From NCBI RefSeq assembly GCF_020177265.1, contig NZ_JAIVMC010000001.1, forward strand, positions 496,001 to 560,000: a DNA stretch of 64,000 nt, given 5' to 3'. The notes below the pieces were generated by a model. It was given only the letters and a program-made list of their open reading frames with translations, had not been told where the DNA came from and did not search any database. The DNA is from Pseudooceanicola marinus (lineage in GTDB: Bacteria; Pseudomonadota; Alphaproteobacteria; Rhodobacterales; Rhodobacteraceae). This document shows positions 54,866-63,595 of this stretch, piece by piece; position 1 is the first letter of the stretch; every line of letters begins with the position of its first letter. Made by a program: the position numbers and the translations under genes.

Positions 54866-55957
54866 CTAGTCGTTCTGACCCGGCTTGAAAACCGCTTTCT
54901 GCAACTCGGATACCTGTTTCAGCAGCCGTGGCAGGCGGCGCAGCGCCTTGTAAGTCTCGACGTGGGTATCCATTTTCACTGCCGGATAGCCCATGACCAC
55001 GCGACCTGCGGGCACGTTCGTCAGGATGATCGAGGCGCCGCCCGCAACCACCCCGTCTCCGATGAAGATGTTGTCCGACACGCCCACGCGTCCGGCCAGA
55101 ACGACGTTGTTGCCGATCCGGGTGGAGCCGGCGACCGCCACGCCGGAGGCCATCAGGCAATCGCGCCCCACGGTCACGTTGTGACCGATCTGGCAGAGGT
55201 TGTCGATCTTGCAGCCGTCGCCGATGCGCGTGGCGCGCACCGTGCCCGCGTCGATGCAGGCGTTGCAGCCGATTTCCACGTCGTCGCCCACCTCGACGGC
55301 CCCGAGGCTGTGGATGCGTTCCCAGGCCTGCGCCTTGGCATGGCTTTCGCCGCCAAGGGTGCCCCGCGCCTCTTCCACGGCGCCGGCTTCGGGCGTGACG
55401 AAGCTGAACCCGTCGCCGCCGATCACCGCGCCCTGGTGGGCGGTGAACCGCGCACCGATGCGGGCGCGCGGCCCGATCTTCACGCCGGCATGCAGCAGCG
55501 CCCCCGCGCCGATCCGGGCGTCCCAGCCCACGTAGACCTGCGGCCCGATGACCGATCCCGCGCCGATCTTCGCCCCGCGGGAGATCACCGCGAAGGGGCC
55601 GACGCTGACGTCCTCGCCCAGCTCGGCGCCCTCTTCGATATAGGCCATGGGGTGGATGCCAGAGCCGTACCCTGCACCCGGATCCAGCAGTCGGGTCACG
55701 GCGGCCAGCCCCATCCGGGGCCGCGCCACGAGGATGGCGGCGTCGAGGTCATGTTCGGTCCAGTCCGCGCCCTCCCACAACAGGGCGGCACGGGCCTGGC
55801 CCTTGGCCAGCCCTTCGGCAAATTCGGGTTTCATGGCGATCGCCAGATCGCGCGGGCCGGCCTCGGCGGGCTCTGCCACGCTGTCGATTTCGAGCGTGCC
55901 GTCGCCCAGGATCTCACCGCCCAGGGCGCGGGCGATCTCTTCCATTCGATAAGCCAT
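54866..55957 (-). CDS. lpxD: UDP-3-O-acylglucosamine N-acyltransferase
   Basis: A 363-residue left-handed beta-helix enzyme. The N-terminal uridine-binding domain (MEEIARALGGEILGDGTLEIDSVA) is followed by hexapeptide repeats from about residue 100 (GAELGEDVSVGPFAVI). GGDGFSF and the catalytic His in CQIGHNVTVG are present, and a C-terminal helix (ALRRLPRLLKQVSELQKAV) matches LpxD. It transfers a 3-hydroxyacyl chain from ACP to the lipid A precursor. It is next to a dedicated ACP and ketosynthase rather than bamA, fabZ and lpxA, the usual LpxD neighbours, so it may be a second, specialised copy. Ribosome site GGAAGGA. Confidence 0.9.
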   Translation of the reverse strand: MAYRMEEIARALGGEILGDGTLEIDSVAEPAEAGPRDLAIAMKPEFAEGLAKGQARAALLWEGADWTEHDLDAAILVARPRMGLAAVTRLLDPGAGYGSGIHPMAYIEEGAELGEDVSVGPFAVISRGAKIGAGSVIGPQVYVGWDARIGAGALLHAGVKIGPRARIGARFTAHQGAVIGGDGFSFVTPEAGAVEEARGTLGGESHAKAQAWERIHSLGAVEVGDDVEIGCNACIDAGTVRATRIGDGCKIDNLCQIGHNVTVGRDCLMASGVAVAGSTRIGNNVVLAGRVGVSDNIFIGDGVVAGGASIILTNVPAGRVVMGYPAVKMDTHVETYKALRRLPRLLKQVSELQKAVFKPGQND

Positions 55958-55986
55958 CAGGATCCTTCCCGCCTTTGCGGGCCGGT

Positions 55987-57621
55987 TTAGCTGTTCCCCT
56001 GATCCAGCACCACCCCTTCCGCGGCCAGCGCGGACCAGACCTTTGCGTCACGGCCATAGACATCGTCGCGGTAGTGGACCCGGCCCCGGGTGTCGGTGAA
56101 GGCGGTGCGATAGACCAGGTGCACCTGAAGCGGCTCGCGCAGGTCGACCTGCGTCTCGCGGCCCGTGCGCAGCTTCGACTGGAAGACGCCCTGCGGGTCG
56201 CTTTCCTGGTAGGACAGCAGGGTATAGGCGAAATCGAAGGGATCCTGCAGGCGAATGCAGCCGTGGCTGAAGGCGCGGACCGTGCGGTTGAACAGGCTCT
56301 TCGAGGGCGTGTCATGCAGGTAGATGTTGTTCGTGTTGGGGAACATGAACTTCACCAGGCCAAGCGCGTTGCGGTTCGACGGCGGCTGCTTGATGTCGAA
56401 GGGGAAATTGGCCCGGGTGAACTGGGTGAAATCCACCGCATCGCGCGGCACGACGCGGCCGCGTGCATCGATCAGGTTCAGGTGCCCGGCGGCATAGGGG
56501 TTCTGCTGCATCTGCGGCAGGTATTCGTTCACGGCGATGGACCGCGGCACGTTCCAGGTCGGGTTGATGATCATGTGTTCCATGACATCGCTGAACTCGG
56601 GGCTGCGGCGGCCATCCATGGCGCGACCAATGACCGAGCGGGTGCTGAACACCACTTCGCCGTGGTCGATCAGCTTGGCGTGCATGTCGGGCAGGTTCAC
56701 CCAGACGTGCCGCTCGCCCAGGGGGCGGTTGATCCAGCGCTCGCGCTCCATGGCGACGGTGATGGCGCGCAGGCGTTCTTCCTGGCTGACGTTGATCGCC
56801 TTCAGCGTGTTGGCGCCGACCACGCCGTCGGGCTCGATGCCCGCGTCACGCTGGAACTGCTGCACGGCGGCCTCCAGCACGGCGTCGTAGCGGGCCGAGG
56901 CGCGCGGCGCGAGGTAGCCCATGCGAACCAGCCGATCCCGCAGCGCGATCACGGCGCGGCCCTGATCGCCCGGCTCCAGCTTGCTGGCCTGCACTATGGG
57001 GCCGTAGCCCCCGGCGGCCATCTCTGCCTGCATCTTCAGGCGGGCGCGCAGCAGTCGACGGTATTCATCGCGCTGCGGCGGCAGGCCGGCGACGAAGCTC
57101 AGCGGCGCCGGGCCGGTGATCCCCTGCAGGTATTGCGAGGCATCGCGCAGCGGCACCTCGCGCACGATCTCGCTGTCGACCCGTGCCGGTGTCAGGATGC
57201 CGGTCTGCAGATCGGTGGCCACGTCCAGCCAGATCCGGCTCAACTCCACATCCAGAAGACCCCGGTCACGGTCGCTGACGGCAGCGGCCATGCGCGCCAT
57301 CAGGTCGTCGGGATCCACCTTGCCGCCCGGCAGCCCATGCAGCGGCATCATGCGGATCGCTTCCAGCAGGGCGGCGCGGCGGGCGGTGAACTCGGCCCCT
57401 GCCCCGGTCCAGATCGGGGTGAAATCGCGGGCGCGGTAGAAGGCCGCCAAGTCTCGATCACGGGCGGCCGCCTCGGCCACGGCGGTCTTGAACCCGGTCA
57501 GGGCGAACCCCTCCATCGCGGTGGCGGAGGGCGCCGGCAGAGACAGCGCAGCAGCACCGGCAATCAGCGCGGCCGCAGTGGTGCGGCGCAGGAAACGGGC
57601 AACGGTTTGCCGAGACGTCAT
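55987..57621 (-). CDS. L,D-transpeptidase, YcbB-type
   Basis: A 544-residue periplasmic peptidoglycan enzyme. It has a signal peptide at 1-35 (SATA-ME), an N-terminal scaffold, a peptidoglycan-binding domain at about 215-275 (LEPGDQGRAVIALRDRLVRMGYL, QRDAGIEPDGVVGANTLKAI), then the YkuD domain. The YkuD motif has His436 (YLHDTPSK) and SHGCIRLQD with His453 and Cys455. It makes 3-3 cross-links or attaches proteins to peptidoglycan. The stop lies 29 bases before the LpxD start, so it may share an operon with lpxD. The ATG at 57621 gives the signal peptide and a GGAGG site 9 bases upstream. Confidence 0.92.
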   Translation of the reverse strand: MTSRQTVARFLRRTTAAALIAGAAALSLPAPSATAMEGFALTGFKTAVAEAAARDRDLAAFYRARDFTPIWTGAGAEFTARRAALLEAIRMMPLHGLPGGKVDPDDLMARMAAAVSDRDRGLLDVELSRIWLDVATDLQTGILTPARVDSEIVREVPLRDASQYLQGITGPAPLSFVAGLPPQRDEYRRLLRARLKMQAEMAAGGYGPIVQASKLEPGDQGRAVIALRDRLVRMGYLAPRASARYDAVLEAAVQQFQRDAGIEPDGVVGANTLKAINVSQEERLRAITVAMERERWINRPLGERHVWVNLPDMHAKLIDHGEVVFSTRSVIGRAMDGRRSPEFSDVMEHMIINPTWNVPRSIAVNEYLPQMQQNPYAAGHLNLIDARGRVVPRDAVDFTQFTRANFPFDIKQPPSNRNALGLVKFMFPNTNNIYLHDTPSKSLFNRTVRAFSHGCIRLQDPFDFAYTLLSYQESDPQGVFQSKLRTGRETQVDLREPLQVHLVYRTAFTDTRGRVHYRDDVYGRDAKVWSALAAEGVVLDQGNS

Positions 57622-57938
57622 GAAAAGAACCCTCCGGGCCAGGCGAAAAATCTGTTTAAACAAAGCTGTGGCAGGCTCTGCCACCTGTCCATTCACTTTT
57701 CGGTCAGGCAGTTAATATACCTCTGCCGCGATGCATAGCGGAAACGCTTTGCGCCTGCCACTGCGGAAAACCTGACTCGAAACCGGCGGATTTGCGCCAA
57801 AATCCGCCGATTTTCCACAGGGATGGAACCGGCCGGGTTCCAGAAAAAATGGAACCGTGTCATAAAAATCGCGCATCTGGGGACGATGGCACATACCGCC
57901 AGCAAGGCGGAACAGACGAAGCGACGGGACAGCGCTAC
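57622..57938. promoter_or_regulatory. divergent region with hairpin (57784-57814)
   Basis: The 317 bases between the divergent envelope genes. A perfect 10-bp stem CGGCGGATTT/AAATCCGCCG (57784-57809, 6-base loop) is followed by ATTTT, a terminator-like element on the plus strand. A GGAACC/GGTTCC inverted repeat with 5-base loop follows at 57825-57841. Both lie in the expected leader of the DUF882 gene. Confidence 0.65.
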
Positions 57939-58505
57939 ATGACCAAAGGCAATGCGAGCATCTCGCGACGCGCCCTTCTGGGGGCCTTCGCGGCAACTGC
58001 AATCACCGCAGCACCGACTTTCTCGAAGGCTGCAGGGTTTCTCCGAAACGCCGGAGATATCCGGCGCATCAAGATGTATTCCGCCCGGACGGGCGAGCAT
58101 CTGGACATGATCTACTGGATCGAGGGCGAGTATCTTCGCGACAGCCTCGACGAGATCACCCACTTCTTCCGCGACTGGCGCGACGATCAGACGAAGACGG
58201 TCGACCTGCGCACCATCGACATCATGGCGGCGTCGCATTCGCTGATGGACTGCGATGAACCCTACCTGTTGCTGTCGGGCTACCGCACCCCGCACACCAA
58301 CGCGATGCTGCGCTCGAAATCGCGCGGCGTGGCGCGCAACTCGCTGCACATGGAAGCCAAGGCCGCCGACCTGCGCCTGGCGACCCGCTCGGTCAACCAG
58401 ATGGCCGCTGCCGCCGAAAGCTGCCGCGCGGGCGGTGTCGGGCGCTACTCCGGCTCGAACTTCGTGCACATGGATTGCGGCGCCCTGCGCCATTGGGGCG
58501 CCTGA
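57939..58505 (+). CDS. DUF882 (YcbK-like) putative peptidoglycan peptidase
   Basis: A 188-residue protein. The N-terminus (SISRRALLGAFAATAITAAP) is a twin-arginine-type signal. The body has the M15-like zinc pattern LHMEAKAADLRL (His and Asp) and VHMDCG (His) near the C-terminus, as in DUF882/YcbK proteins related to D,D-carboxypeptidases. It is divergent from an L,D-transpeptidase, an arrangement seen in many Rhodobacterales and consistent with peptidoglycan remodelling. Alternative upstream starts lack the signal peptide. Confidence 0.88.
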   Translation: MTKGNASISRRALLGAFAATAITAAPTFSKAAGFLRNAGDIRRIKMYSARTGEHLDMIYWIEGEYLRDSLDEITHFFRDWRDDQTKTVDLRTIDIMAASHSLMDCDEPYLLLSGYRTPHTNAMLRSKSRGVARNSLHMEAKAADLRLATRSVNQMAAAAESCRAGGVGRYSGSNFVHMDCGALRHWGA

Positions 58506-58585
58506 GCCCCGGCCCTACCGGCACCCTGCCGCGGGCGACCGCCTGTTCCGCACCCCCGCCTTCGGGCGGGGAACGCGGCCCGAAG

Positions 58586-58612
58586 AACCGCCCCGCCGAG
58601 GGCGGTTTTTTC
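58586..58612 (+). terminator. intrinsic terminator after DUF882 gene
   Basis: Stem AACCGCCC/GGGCGGTT (58586-58593, 58600-58607), 6-base loop, then TTTTC. A further GC hairpin precedes it. Confidence 0.9.
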
Positions 58613-58697
58613 TTGCCCTACCCCCGGTCCGGGCCGCGCATGAAAAAGGGGGCGATGCCGTGCACCACCCCCGATCTCTCTCACGCTGCTGCCTCGG

Positions 58698-60068
58698 TCA
58701 GCCCAGCACGTTCTTCACGGCCTTCGCGGTGGTGGCGACGATGGTGTCGGCCTCCTCGCGGGTCAGGCAAAGCGGCGGGGCAAAGCCCAGGATGTCGCCC
58801 TGCGGCATGGCCCGCCCGATGACGCCCATCGAGGCCAGCTCGGCCGCCACGGCGGCACCGACCTTCTTGGACGGATCGTAGAACTTGCGGCCTGCCTTCT
58901 CTTCCACGAACTCCACCGCGCAGAGCATGCCTTCGCCGCGCACGTCGCCCACGTGGGCGTGCCCGGCCAGCGCATCCCGCATGGCCCCTACGAAATAGGC
59001 TCCGGTTTCGCCGGCGTTCTTCACCAGGCCCAGCTCATCAATCAGGCGCAGGTTGGCGACACCGGCGGCGGCGCCGATCGGGTGGGCGGAGTAGGTCCAG
59101 CCGTGACCGATGGGCCCGTTCTCATCGGTGCCCTGCTCCAGTACCTTCCACATGCGGTCGCCCACGATGGAGCCCGACAGCGGCGCATAGGCGCTGGTCA
59201 GACCCTTAGCGATGGTGATCAGGTCGGGCTTCAGCCCGTAGTGATCCGACCCCATCATGGTGCCCAGGCGACCGAAGCCTGTGACGACCTCGTCCACCAC
59301 CAACAGGATGTCGTGCTTGGCCAGCACCTTCTGGATGGCGTCCCAGTAGCCTGCGGGCGGCGGCACGATGCCCCCGGTGCCCAGCACCGGTTCACCGATG
59401 AAGGCCGCGATGGTGTCGGCGCCCTCACGCTCGATCAGCGCCTCAAGCTCCGCCACGCAATGGGCGGTGAAATCTTCCTCGCTCATGTCCAGATCGTCGC
59501 GGCGGAAGTAATAGGGCGCTTCGGTATGGATGATGGGCGCGCGCGGCAGGTCGAACTTGTTGTGGAAGGTCTCCAGCCCGGTCAGCGAGCCGGTCATCAC
59601 GCCGGACCCGTGGTAGCCACGCCAGCGGCTGATGATCTTCTTCTTCTCCGGCAGGCCGCGGATGTTGTTGTAGTACCAGATCAGCTTGATGTTGGTCTCA
59701 TTGGCGTCGGACCCCGAGAGGCCGAAGTAGACCTTGCTCATGTTCGCGGGGGCGCGTTCCATGACCATATGCGCCAGTGTCACCGAGGCCTCGGTGCCGT
59801 GGCCGACATAGGCGTGGTAATAGGCCAGCTCCTTGGCCTGCTCGGCGATAGCCTCGGCGATCTCCTGGCGGCCGTAGCCGACGTTGACGCAGTAGAGGCC
59901 CGCGAAGGCGTCCAGCAGGCGGTTGCCGTCACGGTCCTGGATGTGGACGCCCTCGGCGGTCTTGATGATGCGGTTCGGGCTTTCGCCGCGCGCATGCTGC
60001 GCCAGATGGGTGGAGGGGTGGAAGAAGGACTCGCGGTCCCATTTGTCGAGCTGGTCGTTGGTCAGCAT
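58698..60068 (-). CDS. class III aminotransferase, diaminobutyrate type (DoeD-like)
   Basis: A 456-residue PLP enzyme. It begins MLTNDQLDKWDRESFFHPSTHLAQHARGE, a start typical of DoeD and related transaminases. AGLYCVNVGYGRQEIAEAI, YFGLSGSDANETNIK, GYHGSGVMTGSLTG, VDEVVTGFGRLG and the PLP Lys in TIAKGLTSAYAPL are present. The adjacent ectoine hydrolase supports transamination of 2,4-diaminobutyrate in ectoine breakdown; another omega-amine substrate is possible. AGGAG precedes the ATG at 60068; an ATG further upstream has no such site. Divergent from the ectoine hydrolase gene. Confidence 0.87.
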   Translation of the reverse strand: MLTNDQLDKWDRESFFHPSTHLAQHARGESPNRIIKTAEGVHIQDRDGNRLLDAFAGLYCVNVGYGRQEIAEAIAEQAKELAYYHAYVGHGTEASVTLAHMVMERAPANMSKVYFGLSGSDANETNIKLIWYYNNIRGLPEKKKIISRWRGYHGSGVMTGSLTGLETFHNKFDLPRAPIIHTEAPYYFRRDDLDMSEEDFTAHCVAELEALIEREGADTIAAFIGEPVLGTGGIVPPPAGYWDAIQKVLAKHDILLVVDEVVTGFGRLGTMMGSDHYGLKPDLITIAKGLTSAYAPLSGSIVGDRMWKVLEQGTDENGPIGHGWTYSAHPIGAAAGVANLRLIDELGLVKNAGETGAYFVGAMRDALAGHAHVGDVRGEGMLCAVEFVEEKAGRKFYDPSKKVGAAVAAELASMGVIGRAMPQGDILGFAPPLCLTREEADTIVATTAKAVKNVLG

Positions 60069-60519
60069 GTCAGGCTCCTGTATCGGATCAAAAGCGGCAC
60101 GTAATCCGCTGAAAATATGTATTCTTTCCTGGAATCTCCGGTGCATGCACCGGATTCCGGATCAGGTCGTGATGCCATGGGCGCGACTGCGCCCGGGGAC
60201 CTCCCGTGACCTGAACGCACCAGCGGATCGCCGAAAGGCACGCGTCTCTCTGCCCGCGCTCGGGCCGGTTTGCCCGGCCGGAGCGGCCATTCCGCCCAAG
60301 ACGCAGGCATGCGGATCAGCGGTGATGACGCTTTTCATATCTCTGCTCCTGATTCCGGATTGACGACTCGGGCGGGGTTCCGGCTTCTGTTGTGCACAAC
60401 ATGATCCGAGTCGCAAACAGGGATCCTGCAATCGGCGCGATTTTCGCGAAAGATGGCAGGGCGGACCAGGTGGCGGCGATCATGCTTGCCCATGATGTGT
60501 ACAAATCGGATGGAACCAG
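60069..60519. promoter_or_regulatory. divergent region, doeD-like / doeA, with paired TGTG[CT]ACAA sites
   Basis: 451 bases without a gene. A perfect 14-bp palindrome TGTTGTGCACAACA lies at 60388-60401, and GATGTGTACAAATC (one mismatch pair) at 60494-60507, just before the ectoine hydrolase start. They share TGTG[CT]ACAA and are 105 bases apart, about ten helical turns. They are candidate operators for the GntR regulator encoded downstream. Confidence 0.6.
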
Positions 60520-61704
60520 ATGTCCGCCAGCAAGGCCCCCTTCTCCGCCGCCGAATATGACCGTCGCATCCGCATCACCCGCCAGGCCATGGCGGAGGCC
60601 GGGATCGACGTCCTGTTCATCACCAACCCGTCCAACCAGAACTACCTGACCGGCTATGACGGCTGGTCTTTCTACGTGCATCAGGGCGTCATCCTGACGA
60701 TGGAGGGCGCCCCCTACTGGTGGGGCCGCCTGCAGGACGCCAACGGCGCCAAGCGCACGGTCTGGATGGAGCATGACCATATCCTTCACTACGCCGACCG
60801 CTACATCCAGAGCCCCGATGTGCACCCGATGGAGGACCTCGCCAGCCACCTGCGCATCATGGGCCTCGGCGACAAGCGCATCGGCGTGGAGATGGAGACC
60901 TACTTCTACACCGCCAAGGCCCATGCCGTCCTGCTGGACGGCCTGCCCGAGGCCGAAATCTTGGATGCCTCCACGCTGGTCAACTGGCAGCGTCTGATCA
61001 AGTCGGACGAGGAATTGGCGTTCATGCGCCGGGCCGCGCGGATCTCTGAACTGGTGATCTCCCGCGCCGTGGAACTGGCGGAACCGGGCATGCGCAAGCA
61101 CGACCTGGTGGGCGAGCTCTACAAGACCGCCGTGCAGGGCGAGGAAGACAGCTGGGGCGATTACCCGGCCATCGTGCCCCTGCTGCCCTCGGGCGAGGAT
61201 GCAAGTGCGCCGCACCTGACCTGGAACGGCGAGGCCCTGAAGAAGGGCGAGGCGACCTTCATCGAGCAATCGGGCTGCTACCGCCGCTACCACGCGCCGC
61301 TGTCGCGCACGCTGTTCCTGGGCAAGCCGCCGCAGTTCATGATCGACGCCTCCGAGGCGCTGACCGAAGGGCTGAACAATGGCATCGAGGTGGCCCGCGC
61401 CGGCAACCGCGCCTGCGACATCGCCCGCGCCCTGGATACCGCCCTGCTGAAGGTGGGCATCGAACGCCCGAACCGCGCGGGCTATGCCGTGGGCCTCAGC
61501 TACCCGCCGGACTGGGGCGAACACACCGTGTCGATCCGCGCCTTCGATGAAACCGTGCTGGAACCCGGCATGACCTTCCACTTCATGCCCGGCCTGTGGA
61601 TGGACGACTGGGGTCTGGAGACGACCGAAACGATCCTGATCACCGAGGACGGCCCGGCGGAAACCCTGTGCAACATCGAACGCAAGCTCTTCGTGAAGGA
61701 CTGA
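60520..61704 (+). CDS. doeA: ectoine hydrolase, M24-peptidase fold
   Basis: A 394-residue protein with a creatinase-like N-domain and pita-bread C-domain. NYLTGYDGWSFYVHQGVIL, RIGVEMETYFYTAKAHAVLLDGLP, GDYPAIVPLLPSGEDASAPHLTW, YRRYHAPLSRTLFLGKPPQFMIDA and SYPPDWGE are DoeA/EutD hallmarks. Family members hydrolyse the ectoine ring to N-acetyl-2,4-diaminobutyrate. The ATG at 60520 follows GGATGGA. Its stop overlaps the next gene (TGATG), and it is divergent from a DoeD-like transaminase. Ectoine degradation for carbon and nitrogen is the likely role, though no ectoine transporter is in this window. Confidence 0.9.
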   Translation: MSASKAPFSAAEYDRRIRITRQAMAEAGIDVLFITNPSNQNYLTGYDGWSFYVHQGVILTMEGAPYWWGRLQDANGAKRTVWMEHDHILHYADRYIQSPDVHPMEDLASHLRIMGLGDKRIGVEMETYFYTAKAHAVLLDGLPEAEILDASTLVNWQRLIKSDEELAFMRRAARISELVISRAVELAEPGMRKHDLVGELYKTAVQGEEDSWGDYPAIVPLLPSGEDASAPHLTWNGEALKKGEATFIEQSGCYRRYHAPLSRTLFLGKPPQFMIDASEALTEGLNNGIEVARAGNRACDIARALDTALLKVGIERPNRAGYAVGLSYPPDWGEHTVSIRAFDETVLEPGMTFHFMPGLWMDDWGLETTETILITEDGPAETLCNIERKLFVKD

Positions 61705-62864
61705 TGACCGACCTGACCACTGCCAAGCAGATGCTGGGAGAGCTGATCGGCTTTCCCACCATCTCCTCCGACAGCAACCTGGATGCCATCGCCTACATGG
61801 CCGAGGTGCTGGGCCGCGCCGGCGCGCGGGTCGAGATCCTGCGCGACGAGAGCGGGCAGAAGGCCAACCTCTGGGCCACCATCGGCCCTCAGGATCGCGA
61901 CGGCGGGCTGGTCTTTTCCGGCCATTCCGACGTGGTGCCGGTGCAGGGCCAGGACTGGTCGCGCGATCCCTTCGACATGTACGAACACGACGGCCGCCTC
62001 TACGGGCGCGGAAGTTGCGACATGAAGGGCTTCATCGCCTGCGTTCTGGCCATGGCCCCGCGCCTGTCCGAGACCGTGGGCGACCGGCCCTTCCATTTCG
62101 CCTTCACCCATGACGAGGAGGTCGGCTGCCTTGGCGGGCGGGCGCTGGTGGAGGAGTTGGCCAAGCGCCCCGTGCGCCCGGCGCTTGCGCTGATCGGCGA
62201 GCCGACGCTGATGCAGGTGGTCGATGGGCACAAGGGCTGCTGCGAATACACCGTGCGCTTCACCGGCACCGGCGGGCATGGATCCTCGCCGGAGGCCGGG
62301 GTGAACGCGGTGGAATATGCCACCCGCTACATCGGCAAGCTGATGCAGCTGCGGGCTGACCTGAAGGCCCGCGCGCCCGAAGGCTCCCCCTTCGACCCGC
62401 CGCATACGACCATCAACATCGGCGCCCTGCACGGCGGCACCACCCATAACGTGATCCCGTCGGCGGCCATGCTGGACTGGGAAATGCGGCCCATCAACGA
62501 TGCCGACCAGGCCTTCGTCAAGGACGCCGTGGCCCAGTTCATCGCCGCCGAGATCCTGCCGGAGATGCGTCGCCTCTCGCCCCAGGCCGACGTGGTGACC
62601 GAGGTGGTGGGCGAGGTCTGCGGGTTGCTGCCCATGCCGGAGAACGAGATCCGCGACATGGTCCAGCATCTGACCGGCGCCAACGGCGCCTCGGTCGTGC
62701 CGTTCAACACCGAGGCCGGGCTGTTCCAGCAACTCGGGATGCAGGCGATCATCTGCGGCCCCGGGTCGATCGAACAGGCACACAAGCCGGATGAATTCAT
62801 CGAGATCGACCAGATGGCCCAATGCCTCGACCTGATCGGCAAGCTGGCGGTCCATCATGGATGA
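61704..62864 (+). CDS. M20-family deacylase, ArgE-like
   Basis: A 386-residue metallohydrolase. The zinc/catalytic motifs are SGHSDVVPV, GRGSCDMKGFIA and THDEEVGCLGG; GTGGHGSSPEAGVNAVEYA starts the dimerisation lid, and IICGPGSIEQAHKPDEFIE is near the end, with the last zinc His. This is acetylornithine-deacetylase-like (M20A). In an ectoine cluster it could deacetylate N-acetyl-diaminobutyrate, a step usually done by the unrelated DoeB/EutE (AstE/AspA-type) enzyme. Position supports this; the sequence does not show substrate. It overlaps the hydrolase by one base and the regulator gene by 8. Confidence 0.9.
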   Translation: MTDLTTAKQMLGELIGFPTISSDSNLDAIAYMAEVLGRAGARVEILRDESGQKANLWATIGPQDRDGGLVFSGHSDVVPVQGQDWSRDPFDMYEHDGRLYGRGSCDMKGFIACVLAMAPRLSETVGDRPFHFAFTHDEEVGCLGGRALVEELAKRPVRPALALIGEPTLMQVVDGHKGCCEYTVRFTGTGGHGSSPEAGVNAVEYATRYIGKLMQLRADLKARAPEGSPFDPPHTTINIGALHGGTTHNVIPSAAMLDWEMRPINDADQAFVKDAVAQFIAAEILPEMRRLSPQADVVTEVVGEVCGLLPMPENEIRDMVQHLTGANGASVVPFNTEAGLFQQLGMQAIICGPGSIEQAHKPDEFIEIDQMAQCLDLIGKLAVHHG

Positions 62865-63540
62865 CATCAGCCAGCTTTCCGCACTGGACCGCGCCGATGC
62901 GCTGGAGGCGGAGCTGCGCGAGCGGATCTGCCTTCTGGACTACACCCCCGGCCAGCGCCTGTCGGAGACGGAGCTGGCCGAGGAATTCGGCATCTCCCGC
63001 ACGCCTCTGCGCAAGGTGCTGGCGAAGCTGGAGGGCGCCGGGCTGGTGTCCTCGCGCCACGGGGTCGGCACCTTCGTCACCGAGCTGGCGGACGAGGAGC
63101 TGGACCAGATTTATCGCCTGCGGCTGGAGCTGGCGCAGCTGGCGGCGAAGCTCGATCCGGTGGCGCCGGCGCCCGAAACCCTGTCGCGCTTTCGCCGCCT
63201 GGCCGAACGCGGGCGCGCCCTGCGTCCCGACCCTGACAGCCCCCGCCCACTGGCGCGGCTGATCTACGACTTCATCCAGGCCCAGGCCGAACTGTCGGCG
63301 AACCGACCCCTGATGGATTTCGCCACCCATCTCTATTCGCAGACCGCGCGGCTCTGGGTGCATTCCCTCTATGCCTCGGATCTGGACCTGGGCGAGGAAA
63401 TCGCCATCTTCGCCCGCGAGGTGGAGGACATCCTGCAGGCGTTGGAAACCGGCGACATGGAGGCGGCGGCGCTGATCCACCGGGCCCATGTGTCGATGTC
63501 CTGGCGCCGGCTGCGGGCGCGACGGCTGACCCGATCTTAA
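62857..63540 (+). CDS. GntR-family regulator, FCD type
   Basis: A 227-residue regulator. Winged HTH at about 15-75: RERICLLDYTPGQRLSETELAEEFGISRTPLRKVLAKLEGAGLVSSRHGVGTFV. An all-helical FCD-type C-terminal ligand domain follows (RLRLELAQLAAKLDP, ending REVEDILQALETGDMEAAALIHRAH). It overlaps the deacylase gene and ends the operon, so it probably controls this ectoine-type cluster. Most known ectoine loci use the MocR-type EnuR instead. Candidate operators lie upstream of the hydrolase gene. Confidence 0.9.
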   Translation: MDDISQLSALDRADALEAELRERICLLDYTPGQRLSETELAEEFGISRTPLRKVLAKLEGAGLVSSRHGVGTFVTELADEELDQIYRLRLELAQLAAKLDPVAPAPETLSRFRRLAERGRALRPDPDSPRPLARLIYDFIQAQAELSANRPLMDFATHLYSQTARLWVHSLYASDLDLGEEIAIFAREVEDILQALETGDMEAAALIHRAHVSMSWRRLRARRLTRS

Positions 63541-63595
63541 CGGCGGCGTAAGGCGCCGCTGCGATGCTGCGACGGCATCAGCAGCGGAGAGGCGC

